Assembly: GCA_015521465.1 (NCBI GenBank)
Contig: WAOD01000056.1
Coordinates: 1-47,544, forward strand
From: DHVE2 group archaeon
GTDB taxonomy: Archaea; Thermoplasmatota; Thermoplasmata; Thermoplasmatales; Aciduliprofundaceae
Direction of reading: 5' to 3'
Length of the DNA stretch: 47,544 nt
The position numbers were made by a program, and so were the translations under genes. Positions 9,097 through 17,082 of this stretch are shown here, in pieces. The notes below the pieces were generated by a model that worked only from the letters and a program-made list of their open reading frames with translations, had not been told where the DNA came from and did not search any database. Positions within the stretch are counted from its first letter, which is position 1, and every line of letters begins with the position of its first letter.

Positions 9097-10104
9097 TTAA
9101 AGTACTATGTTTATTTTCTTGCCGCAATTGTTGCACCTTCCATCAGAGGTGAGCCCGGTAATCTCCGTGTTGTAAAACTCCCTTTTTATTAGCAGGTTTC
9201 CGCAATTTGGACAGTAGGTGCTCTCGTACTCTGGCTCCCATGTGTTTCCTAAGTAAACGTATTCTAATCCAACATCCTTGGCAATTTTGTAAGCGTTGTG
9301 AACGGTCTTCAACGGTGTCTCTTTTCTGTCTGTGAGCTTGTAGGTGGGATAAAACCTTGAAAAATGAACGGGAATTTTGGGGGATATGGAGTTAACCCAC
9401 TCTGCAAATTTTCTTATTTCTCCGGGGTCATCGTTTAAGCGTGGAATTATCAGATATGTTAGCTCAAGATGCTTACCCGCTCGATGTACAAATTCTGCTG
9501 TTCTTAGAACTGGCTGCAGTGTCCCTCCTGTTATTTTGATATAAAATTCATTTGTAAATGCCTTTATATCTATGTTGAAAGCGTCTATGTAATTTACTAA
9601 CTCTCTTAACGGTTCTTCCTGTATGTACCCGTTTGTGACGTATACGTTGTACATACCCTTTTTCTTTGCTATTTTTGCCACCTCTACCGAGAACTCGTGC
9701 CATATGGTTGGCTCGTTGTATGTGAACGCAATTCCCTCGCTCCCGTGCTCTTCCGCAATTTTTACTATGTCTGAAGCTTTAAAATCCCTCGTGTAAGGGT
9801 ACTCGGGTCCAACCTGGCTTATCTCCCAGTTCTGACAGTGTTTGCATCGCAAGTTGCAGCCTACGGTTGATACCGAAAATATGCGAGAACCGGGTTTGAA
9901 GTGAAACAGGGGCTTTTTTTCTATCGGGTCAACTGCCATGGAAGATACCGTTCCGTAGTTGAGCGTGTACAGTTTTCCCCCTATATTTTTTCTCACCCTG
10001 CAGATCCCCACCTGCCCGTCATCAAGAATGCACCTGTGTGGGCACAGTTCGCATCTTACCTTTTTCTTATCAAGTTTGGTCCAGTACCTTGCCAAAGCTT
10101 TCAT
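9097..10104 (-). CDS. amrS: AmmeMemoRadiSam-system radical SAM enzyme (AmrS)
   Basis: This 335-aa radical SAM protein has CNLRCKHC (C83, C87, C90), the CxxxCxxC ligand set for the 4Fe-4S cluster. It also has an N-terminal cysteine cluster (CELCPHRC, then C35) and a C-terminal zinc-ribbon-like pair (YCPNCGN and RCNNCGK). Together with FKPGSRIFSVST and GIAFTYNEPTIW these identify AmrS, formerly annotated as a PflA-like activase. AmrS is usually encoded near MEMO1 and AMMECR1 homologues, which are not in this window; the reaction catalysed is not established. The start is supported by GGAGG 8 nt upstream. It overlaps the end of thiL by 35 nt, so the two are almost certainly co-transcribed. Confidence 0.9.
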   Translation of the reverse strand: MKALARYWTKLDKKKVRCELCPHRCILDDGQVGICRVRKNIGGKLYTLNYGTVSSMAVDPIEKKPLFHFKPGSRIFSVSTVGCNLRCKHCQNWEISQVGPEYPYTRDFKASDIVKIAEEHGSEGIAFTYNEPTIWHEFSVEVAKIAKKKGMYNVYVTNGYIQEEPLRELVNYIDAFNIDIKAFTNEFYIKITGGTLQPVLRTAEFVHRAGKHLELTYLIIPRLNDDPGEIRKFAEWVNSISPKIPVHFSRFYPTYKLTDRKETPLKTVHNAYKIAKDVGLEYVYLGNTWEPEYESTYCPNCGNLLIKREFYNTEITGLTSDGRCNNCGKKINIVL

Positions 10105-10957
10105 AACCCTTGCCTCCGTAGTCTATCTTTCCCTCTACTACCTCTCCTATTTCATATCCTAAAATTTTGCTGGATGCAGTATATACAAGCTCGTAGTCCC
10201 CGCCGAAATTCAGGATATCTTTTAAGGATATCTTCAGGTCTTCCATAACCTCAATGGCAAGCGGATGCAGGGGTACGGAATCAAGGTCAATTGAAAATCC
10301 GAGGTTATTTATTTTTTGCATCTGAAACATGCTGGCAATTAAGCCATCGGAAGTGTCCATGCACGTATGCGCTTTGCCTGCGAGTTCTTTTCCTTCCCTC
10401 ACGCGGGGTTCCACTTTCAACACGGGTTCAAAATCCCCCAATCCTGCTTTCCAGAGGTAATATGATGCAGCGTTCTTTCCCATTGGAGCGGTTACGAAGA
10501 TCCCATCCCCAACCTTAGCCCCTCTTCTTCGAAGTATGTTTTCCTTCAATACCCTTCCAACTGCAAATCCTGAAAAGCCTATCATTTTAGCTTTTTTGAA
10601 ATCTCCACCTAAGTATTCAACATCGTATCTTTCTAACATGGATCGCATTCCTGTGATCAGCTCCTTTGCGAAATCAAAATGTGTGTCTCCTGGCATGAAT
10701 GAGGATAGCATGAAAAATTCCGGAGTGCCGCCCATTGCCGCTATGTCGCTTAAATTCACAGCCGCTATAAATCTGCCCAGTGCTCTGGGATTTACATTCC
10801 CCGGGAAGTGTGTTTCCTCTCCAACATAGTCCGTGGTCAGGAGCAGGTAATGTTTTCCATCATCAATCACCGCACAGTCATCGTAATCTACTTTCTTGCC
10901 AATGGCATCCCATATCATGTCTATTGCCCTGCGTTCTCCTAACTCTTCCAGTTTCAC
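10070..10957 (-). CDS. thiL: Thiamine-monophosphate kinase
   Basis: ThiL phosphorylates thiamine monophosphate to the cofactor thiamine diphosphate, needed by the pyruvate:ferredoxin oxidoreductase encoded further along. Family motifs are DDCAVID (residues 26-32), the VNLSDIAAMGG segment, EYLGGDFKKA, MDTSDGLIAS and NFGGDYELVYT, in the order of PurM/ThiL-fold ATPases. At 295 aa it is a normal length. The start is GTG at 10957: TATTAAAC (10980-10988, read on the minus strand as GTTTAATAC) is centred 26 nt upstream and no Shine-Dalgarno exists, so this looks like a leaderless GTG start. It is followed by amrS in an overlapping arrangement. Confidence 0.9.
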   Translation of the reverse strand: MKLEELGERRAIDMIWDAIGKKVDYDDCAVIDDGKHYLLLTTDYVGEETHFPGNVNPRALGRFIAAVNLSDIAAMGGTPEFFMLSSFMPGDTHFDFAKELITGMRSMLERYDVEYLGGDFKKAKMIGFSGFAVGRVLKENILRRRGAKVGDGIFVTAPMGKNAASYYLWKAGLGDFEPVLKVEPRVREGKELAGKAHTCMDTSDGLIASMFQMQKINNLGFSIDLDSVPLHPLAIEVMEDLKISLKDILNFGGDYELVYTASSKILGYEIGEVVEGKIDYGGKGYESFGKVLDQT

Positions 10958-10979
10958 GTGGATAGGTATTTAGAGGACT

Positions 10980-10988
10980 GTATTAAAC
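10980..10988 (-). promoter_or_regulatory. TATA box of thiL-amrS
   Basis: GTTTAATAC (minus strand) centred 26 nt upstream of the GTG start at 10957. The same element read on the plus strand might also serve AOR with a long leader. Confidence 0.5.
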
Positions 10989-11094
10989 TTTCCTCGATCC
11001 CAATTTCAGTTTTAGAAGCCGTTATGCTTGGGCTTACATGTGGAAAAGTACATTAGGTATGTTGTATGATATACATTGGCAAGAAGGTGATATG

Positions 11095-12912
11095 ATGTAT
11101 GGGTACTGGGGCAAAATATTGAGAGTGAACTTGAGCACGGGAGAAATAAAAACGGAAGAATTCGGAGAAGATTTTGTGAAGAAATGGCTCGGCACGAGGG
11201 GATTCGGAATACATTATCTTCTGAAAGAAATGGACTCGAAGGTTGACCCGTTGAGCGAAGAAAACAAGATGATCTTCTCCACAGGCGCTTTGACAGGTAC
11301 CACCGCTCCCACTGGCGGAAGGTACATGGTCATAACTAAAAGCCCGCTAACCGGGTACATAGCAATGGCAAACTCCGGCGGATTCTTTGGAGCGGAACTC
11401 AAAATGGCTGGCTGGGACGCAATTATCGTGGAAGGAAAGAGCAATAAGCCAGTATATTTGCGCATAGAGGATGACAAAGTGGAGATAAAAGACGCATCGC
11501 ACGTGTGGGGCAAGAGGGTCGGAGAAACGGAAAGAATATTGACGGAAGAGTTCGGAGACAAGCACGTGCAAATCGCTTCAATAGGACCCGCGGGAGAAAA
11601 TCTCGTGAAATTTGCAGCAATAATGAACAACGGGCATCGCGCCGCTGGTCGAGGAGGAGTCGGCGCCGTGATGGGCTCTAAGAAGCTCAAGGCGATAGTT
11701 GTCAGAGGGCATAAAAGAGTTGAGGTAATTGACAGAAGCAAGTTCATATCCGTTGTGAGGGAAAAAACTGAGAAATTGAAGAACGATCCCGTCGCAGGAA
11801 GCGGGCTTCCGTCATTCGGCACCGCTGTTTTGGTGAACATAATCAATCAGAACGGGCTTTATCCGACGATGAACTTCCGCTACGGACAATTCAAGTACGC
11901 GGAGGAGCAGAGCGGTGAGGCCATGGCGAAGAAATATCTCAAGAGGAACAAGCCGTGCTACGCCTGCCCAATTGGGTGCGGTCGCGTGAACGATATGGAT
12001 ACCGTGGGCGAAACGGAGGGACCGGAGTACGAAAGCACATGGGCCATGGGTGCAAATTTAGGAATCAATGATCTTGCCTCGATAATCGAAGCGAACCATC
12101 TATGCGACGATTTGGGCTTAGATACCATTTCCACCGGCGGAACGTTGGCTACGGCGATGGAATTATATGACAAGGGATTGCTCAAGCAGGATGATTTGGG
12201 CGACGCCCCGCCGTTCCGCTGGGGAAACACGGAAGTTCTGCATTACTATATATCTAAATTGGCAAAGCGTGAAGGCTTCGGCGACGTTCTCGCAGAAGGA
12301 GGATATCGCCTCGCGGAGAAGTACGGGTGCGTGGATTGCTTCATGGGCGTGAAGAAGCAGGAACTTCCCGCTTATGATCCAAGAGGCGCGGAGGGCCACG
12401 GACTCGGTTACGCAACGGATAACAGAGGAGGAGACCACATAAAAGCTTATCTCATAAGTCCGGAAATTTTGGGTTATCCTTACAAGATGGACCCGCACGA
12501 TATCAGCGACGAGAAGGTGAAGATGCTCATTCTATTCCAGGACTTGACGGCAGTTATAGATGCCGCTGGCATGTGCGTCTTCACAACCTTCGGACTCGGA
12601 GCGGATGATTATCGAGACCTGCTGAACGCGGCCTTCGGATTCAATCTCAGCACGGAGGAATGGCTCAAAATAGGCGAAAAGATATGGAATGCAGAACGAT
12701 TATTTAATCTGAAAGCTGGATTGAAGCCACTGGAAGAGGATACGCTGCCAAAGAGGCTAACGGATGAGCCAATGCCCGAAGGTCCCAACAAGGGCCATGT
12801 GGTGCGCCTCAAAGAGATGGTTCCAAGGTACTATGCGCTTCGAGGCTGGAACGAGGATGGCTCGATTTCCGAGGCGAAATTGAAAGAGCTCGGTTTGGAG
12901 GAATACATTTAA
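11095..12912 (+). CDS. aor: Aldehyde:ferredoxin oxidoreductase, tungstopterin type
   Basis: The family (AOR/FOR/GAPOR) oxidises aldehydes to acids with ferredoxin as acceptor, using a tungsten-bispyranopterin and a 4Fe-4S cluster; in peptide fermenters it removes aldehydes made from 2-keto acids. Visible signatures are the N-terminal YGYWGKILRVNLS, GGRYMVITKSPLTGYIA, the cluster ligands CYACPIGC and a downstream cysteine in DAAGMCVFTTFG. An in-frame ATG exists at 11038, but ATG 11095 has GGTGA with a 4-nt spacer and family-like N-terminus, so I prefer it. Sampled lines reach 62% G+C, well above many neighbours, and codon choice differs, suggesting transfer or strong expression. The downstream MoaD-like and radical SAM genes support tungstoenzyme maturation. 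Confidence 0.93.
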   Translation: MYGYWGKILRVNLSTGEIKTEEFGEDFVKKWLGTRGFGIHYLLKEMDSKVDPLSEENKMIFSTGALTGTTAPTGGRYMVITKSPLTGYIAMANSGGFFGAELKMAGWDAIIVEGKSNKPVYLRIEDDKVEIKDASHVWGKRVGETERILTEEFGDKHVQIASIGPAGENLVKFAAIMNNGHRAAGRGGVGAVMGSKKLKAIVVRGHKRVEVIDRSKFISVVREKTEKLKNDPVAGSGLPSFGTAVLVNIINQNGLYPTMNFRYGQFKYAEEQSGEAMAKKYLKRNKPCYACPIGCGRVNDMDTVGETEGPEYESTWAMGANLGINDLASIIEANHLCDDLGLDTISTGGTLATAMELYDKGLLKQDDLGDAPPFRWGNTEVLHYYISKLAKREGFGDVLAEGGYRLAEKYGCVDCFMGVKKQELPAYDPRGAEGHGLGYATDNRGGDHIKAYLISPEILGYPYKMDPHDISDEKVKMLILFQDLTAVIDAAGMCVFTTFGLGADDYRDLLNAAFGFNLSTEEWLKIGEKIWNAERLFNLKAGLKPLEEDTLPKRLTDEPMPEGPNKGHVVRLKEMVPRYYALRGWNEDGSISEAKLKELGLEEYI

Positions 12913-12915
12913 ATC
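12908..12915 (+). promoter_or_regulatory. Internal TATA box for moaD-radical SAM genes
   Basis: TTTAAATC overlaps the AOR stop codon and is centred 25 nt before the moaD ATG, allowing expression apart from AOR. Confidence 0.5.
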
Positions 12916-12936
12916 CTTTTTACCTTTTTGAATCAT

Positions 12937-13191
12937 ATGGCCCAAGTGAAATTTTTTGCCACCCTTCGCGATATAACGGGAAAGAGAGAGATGGAGATAA
13001 AAAATGTAAAAAACGTGGCGGAGCTTTTGCAGCACCTTTACGAAATGTTTGGCGATGAGTTCAGGAAAGAAATTGAAGAGAGGAACATGATTTTAGTCAA
13101 TGGCAAAAACATTCTGGATTTGGATGGCTACGAAACGAAAATCAAAGAGAAAGATGAAATTTCCATATTTCCCCCGGCGGGTGGTGGATGA
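12937..13191 (+). CDS. MoaD/ThiS-family ubiquitin-like sulfur carrier
   Basis: This is an 84-aa beta-grasp protein ending in a Gly-Gly tail (PPAGGG), the site of thiocarboxylate formation in MoaD-type sulfur carriers. These donate sulfur to the pyranopterin of molybdenum and tungsten cofactors. Its place between AOR and a radical SAM maturase suggests an AOR-dedicated copy. An in-frame TTG at 12928 would add three residues, but ATG 12937 is better: TTTAAATC at 12908-12915, overlapping the AOR stop codon, is centred 25 nt upstream, and no Shine-Dalgarno is present, suggesting a leaderless transcript. Its stop overlaps the next start (ATGA). Confidence 0.88.
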   Translation: MAQVKFFATLRDITGKREMEIKNVKNVAELLQHLYEMFGDEFRKEIEERNMILVNGKNILDLDGYETKIKEKDEISIFPPAGGG

Positions 13192-14309
13192 TGCATCAAT
13201 TTCATTTGGATAACGCGATAATCAACATTCCGAAAGAACCCAACATGGAATACCTGTACCTCGAAATTACAAATCGCTGCAACCTGCGATGCGAGATGTG
13301 CTTCAAGCAGTACTGGCTCGACGAGGAAGGGGACATGCCATACGAACTCTTCCTAAAAATTCTGGACGATGCCGCTGAGTTTCCAAATCTTAGAATGATT
13401 TATTTCGGCGGGATTGGAGAGCCCACAGTTCACCCTCGATTCATGGACATGGCGAGGGAGGTGAAAAAAAGAGGTTATGCGTTGGGCATTTCAACCAATG
13501 GATTCATGCTAAGCGATGAGAGAATAAAAGAATTGGTGGAGTTGCCGGCGGATTTGATTTTCCTCTCACTGGACACGCTTCCCGTGCAGCCCACGGAAAT
13601 CGGGCACGTGATTCCCGGGGTGACCATTGACCGCGTGAAAAAAATAGTAGAGGCGAGAAAGAAGAGAAGAAGCGAGATCCCGCATGTGGGCGTGGAAGTT
13701 GTCCTTACGAAAGAAAATTACAAAGAGATGGGAAAAATAGCGAAAATCATGGGTGATTACGATGTTGATTCGCTCCTGTTTTCCAATATTGTTCCTGTAA
13801 ATGATAAGCACACGGGTCTGATTTTATATGATGGCTCCGTTTCTCTCGGACCCTATCTTGAGGAGCTGCACAGGAACTCATATAAGGGTTTCGTGCTCAG
13901 AGTTCCGGAATTTGAAATCCGGACCGAAAGGCATTGCGAGTTCGTTGAGAAAAAAGTTGCCGTTGTTAGATGGGATGGAGAGGTTGCACCGTGCTATCGA
14001 TTCCTGCACACATATCCCGAATACGTGAATTCCCGCGAAAAAATTGTTTACGCGCATTCTTTTGGAAATCTAAAAAAACAGAGTTTAAAGGACATATGGA
14101 CTTCCCGAGAATACTCCTGGTTCCGTTTCATAGTGAAGAACTCTATTTATCCATCTTGTACCGATTGTCCTCTGGTGGATGCCTGCCAATACGTGCATGA
14201 TACAAGGAGAGATTGCTGGGGCAATGAACCGAGCTGTGCCGATTGCCTCTGGGCACGGCGCATTGTAATGTGCCCAATCCCCATAGAAAGTATGGGAAAA
14301 TTCTGGTGA
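13188..14309 (+). CDS. Radical SAM maturase of tungsten-cofactor oxidoreductases (SPASM-like C-terminus)
   Basis: This 373-aa protein has the radical SAM motif CNLRCEMC (C31, C35, C38) after EITNR, a GGIGEP SAM-binding segment, and a cysteine-rich C-terminus (CTDCPLVDAC, then CADCLWARRIVMC) like SPASM/twitch auxiliary cluster domains. The family accompanies tungsten AOR genes in archaea and is called tungsten cofactor oxidoreductase radical SAM maturase. Position after AOR and MoaD supports the call; the exact reaction is unknown. ATG 13188 overlaps the moaD stop, and a second ATG at 13191 follows GGTGG, so either is possible. A T-rich stretch follows the stop. Confidence 0.85.
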   Translation: MMHQFHLDNAIINIPKEPNMEYLYLEITNRCNLRCEMCFKQYWLDEEGDMPYELFLKILDDAAEFPNLRMIYFGGIGEPTVHPRFMDMAREVKKRGYALGISTNGFMLSDERIKELVELPADLIFLSLDTLPVQPTEIGHVIPGVTIDRVKKIVEARKKRRSEIPHVGVEVVLTKENYKEMGKIAKIMGDYDVDSLLFSNIVPVNDKHTGLILYDGSVSLGPYLEELHRNSYKGFVLRVPEFEIRTERHCEFVEKKVAVVRWDGEVAPCYRFLHTYPEYVNSREKIVYAHSFGNLKKQSLKDIWTSREYSWFRFIVKNSIYPSCTDCPLVDACQYVHDTRRDCWGNEPSCADCLWARRIVMCPIPIESMGKFW

Positions 14310-14328
14310 TTTTTTAGTTTTTATTTTT
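14310..14328. terminator. T-rich convergent gene end
   Basis: T runs (14310-14315, 14318-14322, 14324-14328) directly follow the radical SAM stop and overlap the end of the convergent GH5 gene. Confidence 0.4.
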
Positions 14329-16899
14329 AAGCTTTCTTATTACTGCCGTGCCTATCATCAGTAGGAGAACCATAGAGACGAGCGTCCCGCGAAATTCTGG
14401 TACGGTGTTTTGGTAAATTCCCACGTAGTCTATGTTAGCTCCAGTGTCCGTGGTGAATCCTATGTAGTCCGTGGAATCAAAGTATGGATAGTACGATATA
14501 TCTGCTGTTAAAATCAATATGCCGTCAATGTACACTTTCATTGTGTCTCCGCTGATGCTTATGTAGTAGGTGTTGAGTTCGAATGGCCTAAAAGATGTAT
14601 TGGCGTAGGATACATTGTGCTGCACTTTTCCATTTACCACGTAATATATCTCTGCAAATCCGTTATCGTGGAGGGTGAATCCAAGATAATTATCAAGGTT
14701 GGTATCATGTGCTTTCACAAATGTAATCCCGCTTGACCAGTTGCTTCCTGGTATCCCGTATCCCCTGTAACTCATTGAAAAATCGCTCCATTTGTCTTTT
14801 TCAAGAACAAGCGTATTTGTGCTCATTTCCATCATGCTATTTGAATTGCTAGCGCTGCCCTGTACCGTGCTCCAGTTTGCCATGGTGTTCATTTCGTCAT
14901 CTACCACGGTGTTTAGATTTGGATCATACACCTTTATTGAACTGTCGTATTCATCACCAAACCACTCCACGTGCTCACGGAGCATTCTCCAGGAGAAAGA
15001 GTATTTTCCCGGAACTGAAGGTGCGGTTATGTTGAACTTGAATGTGTATTCTTCTTCAGGATATATAGTTGTTGATGGATTCATATCCACTCTTCCCAGG
15101 CCCCAAATCTGATTATCTTGAGGTTGCTGAGAGCCAAGACGGTAATTGCGAGTGGCGTTCCAGTATGTATCTCCGGTATCGTTGTATGTTATGCTTACAC
15201 TTGCCGTTTCGCCGCAATTCATAGTTTCTGGATGGGATGAGGACACAAATTTGGCGTTGTTTATTAGTTGCGTTCCATTGAACTGGTCCCTGAATACTAC
15301 CCCGCTGGGTTTCAGGGTGTAATTTAATCTGTATAGTCCGAAGAAGTGCTGGGTGCTGTTTGGATCTGTGCTGTCCGGAATTCCCCCTGGAGAGAAATCG
15401 TTGAGAATCCAAATCATTGGATAAACGTTATTGTAGTTTTTCACGGTTGTTAAAACATTTGATAGCCAGGTCGCCACGGAACTTTCGTTGTAAGGGCAAT
15501 TAGTACCGGCGGTGGGCAAACCTATTTCTTCTATGAATATTGGCTTATCTGTGTGGTTTTCCAGGGCGTTGAAAACATACTTGAGCTCGCTGCTCTGCTC
15601 GTACCAGTGAAACATGGGAAAATCAACATCTTTGAATATGTCATCATCAATAATGGAGGGCCCCAATCTTACTTTGACATCATCAAATTCCGCTCCGGGG
15701 CAAGAAGCGTTTAATGCAATCCCTCCATATACGTTTCCGGATACGTTTATGGGATTCGGGTCCCAGTAGTACAGGTACTTTACTCCGTCAACGTAAACTT
15801 CTATGTCTTGCCTGAATGTAACTATCTTGAAATCGTGCCACTCTGTGCAGTTTAAAGTGGTGGATGTGGAATTTAGGTATCCTATGTGCGTACCATTCTG
15901 AACTTTGGCAAGCTCTAAAACTCCGTTAGTGTGGAGTATAAGCTCGTAAAAGTTTGACTGATTGGCGTACCTGAATTCAATGGTCGCTACATTCCAGTTA
16001 TTAGATCCAGGATTGCTCGTTCTCATCCTGAGTGATAGTGTGTATCCTGTTTTATCCCACCAAGATGTGTCGTTAATCTTAATTACTCCTTCATCTCCGT
16101 TCAAGTACCCTGAATTGGCGTTCCATGACCCACTTACCACTGTCCATCCATTGTATGTATCGTTATTAAATGTGTAGTTCACTGGATAGCTTACGGGCGT
16201 GTGCCTATCTCCAAGGTACCACCCGTACTCTCCAACGGTAACGAGGTGGTTTGGATCATCTTTCTTTACCTCGTTCAGTATGGTGTGAAGGTAATCCATC
16301 ACGAAGGGCTTTGACAGGTGTGGCCACCAGCTTTTGCTGTAATAAAAATGGTCTGGCTCGTTGCGCAGGTCCCAAGCGAAAATTCTCGGATCGCTCTTAA
16401 ATGCGCTTACTATTGTTCTTACCTGTGTTAGCTGAGCTGTCATGTTGTCCAGCGGGTTCTCCTTGTCAAGCAGGGTGACTATTGCCTTCATGTTGTACTT
16501 GTCCAGTATTGAAAGCATGGTGTTCAGCTTTGACAGATTTTGCCTGACTCTTGTGGCATTTCCTCCGCCGAACGCGTTGTATTGTATTATAATCCTCACC
16601 ACATTAACCCCAAGCGCCTTAGCCCTTGCCATGTCTGCATCAATTACCCCCTCTATTTTCGTAAAGTTTTCCCACATGTATCGCCATCCGTAATCCCGTG
16701 GGTAGTAATTTACTCCCTTTGGTATGAACACCTTCCCGTTTAGATAAAATTTGCCGTTAGATATTGTGACAAATGGATTAACATCCTTTGTTTCGGTGTT
16801 TCCATTGCTTTTTTCAATGTTGGTATTATGAACACTTCCCAATGAAGAGTATATTACCAGTGCAGCTATTAGTACTACCAATAAAGCAATTCCTCGCAT
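14314..16899 (-). CDS. Surface-anchored GH5-like glycoside hydrolase with inserted jelly-roll and NBR1-type Ig domain
   Basis: This 861-aa exported protein starts with a signal peptide or anchor (hydrophobic 3-20). A GH5-like barrel begins at GKVFIPKGVNYYPRD; the acid/base is E181 in DLRNEPDHF and the nucleophile is E457 or E458 in PIFIEEIGLP. Between them, residues 240-412 form a jelly-roll LamG/CBM-like domain inserted into the barrel. Residues 553-657 match the bacterial/archaeal NBR1-type Ig domain (WGLGRVDM, WRMLREHVEWFGD). A second jelly-roll spans 664-830. The C-terminus is VPEF, a hydrophobic span and a basic tail, resembling PEF-CTERM. Substrate is probably a beta-linked polysaccharide or glycan, not determinable here. 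CTTAAATATG upstream (minus strand) is centred 25 nt from the ATG, so the mRNA is likely leaderless. Confidence 0.85.
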   Translation of the reverse strand: MRGIALLVVLIAALVIYSSLGSVHNTNIEKSNGNTETKDVNPFVTISNGKFYLNGKVFIPKGVNYYPRDYGWRYMWENFTKIEGVIDADMARAKALGVNVVRIIIQYNAFGGGNATRVRQNLSKLNTMLSILDKYNMKAIVTLLDKENPLDNMTAQLTQVRTIVSAFKSDPRIFAWDLRNEPDHFYYSKSWWPHLSKPFVMDYLHTILNEVKKDDPNHLVTVGEYGWYLGDRHTPVSYPVNYTFNNDTYNGWTVVSGSWNANSGYLNGDEGVIKINDTSWWDKTGYTLSLRMRTSNPGSNNWNVATIEFRYANQSNFYELILHTNGVLELAKVQNGTHIGYLNSTSTTLNCTEWHDFKIVTFRQDIEVYVDGVKYLYYWDPNPINVSGNVYGGIALNASCPGAEFDDVKVRLGPSIIDDDIFKDVDFPMFHWYEQSSELKYVFNALENHTDKPIFIEEIGLPTAGTNCPYNESSVATWLSNVLTTVKNYNNVYPMIWILNDFSPGGIPDSTDPNSTQHFFGLYRLNYTLKPSGVVFRDQFNGTQLINNAKFVSSSHPETMNCGETASVSITYNDTGDTYWNATRNYRLGSQQPQDNQIWGLGRVDMNPSTTIYPEEEYTFKFNITAPSVPGKYSFSWRMLREHVEWFGDEYDSSIKVYDPNLNTVVDDEMNTMANWSTVQGSASNSNSMMEMSTNTLVLEKDKWSDFSMSYRGYGIPGSNWSSGITFVKAHDTNLDNYLGFTLHDNGFAEIYYVVNGKVQHNVSYANTSFRPFELNTYYISISGDTMKVYIDGILILTADISYYPYFDSTDYIGFTTDTGANIDYVGIYQNTVPEFRGTLVSMVLLLMIGTAVIRKLKNKN

Positions 16900-16920
16900 A
16901 GGTGAAATAAAAAGAATGCA

Positions 16921-16928
16921 TATTTAAG
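16921..16928 (-). promoter_or_regulatory. TATA box of GH5 gene
   Basis: CTTAAATA (minus strand) centred 25 nt upstream of ATG 16899. Confidence 0.5.
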
Positions 16929-17052
16929 ACTTTTCATGGATGCCTCTTTTATGGTGGGGTAGATAGACACAATATTCTAATTTTTTTTATATAACTACAT
17001 GTTGTTTTAAATCCAAAAATTTATTATGGTTTAATTAAAAAATACCGAAATG

Positions 17053-17060
17053 TTAAAATA
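17053..17060 (+). promoter_or_regulatory. TATA box of TPR membrane protein/giant surface protein operon
   Basis: TTAAAATA centred 26 nt upstream of ATG 17083. The intervening 16929-17052 is AT-rich without other visible features. Confidence 0.5.
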
Positions 17061-17082
17061 ACAAAAGTTCAATTGTTATACC

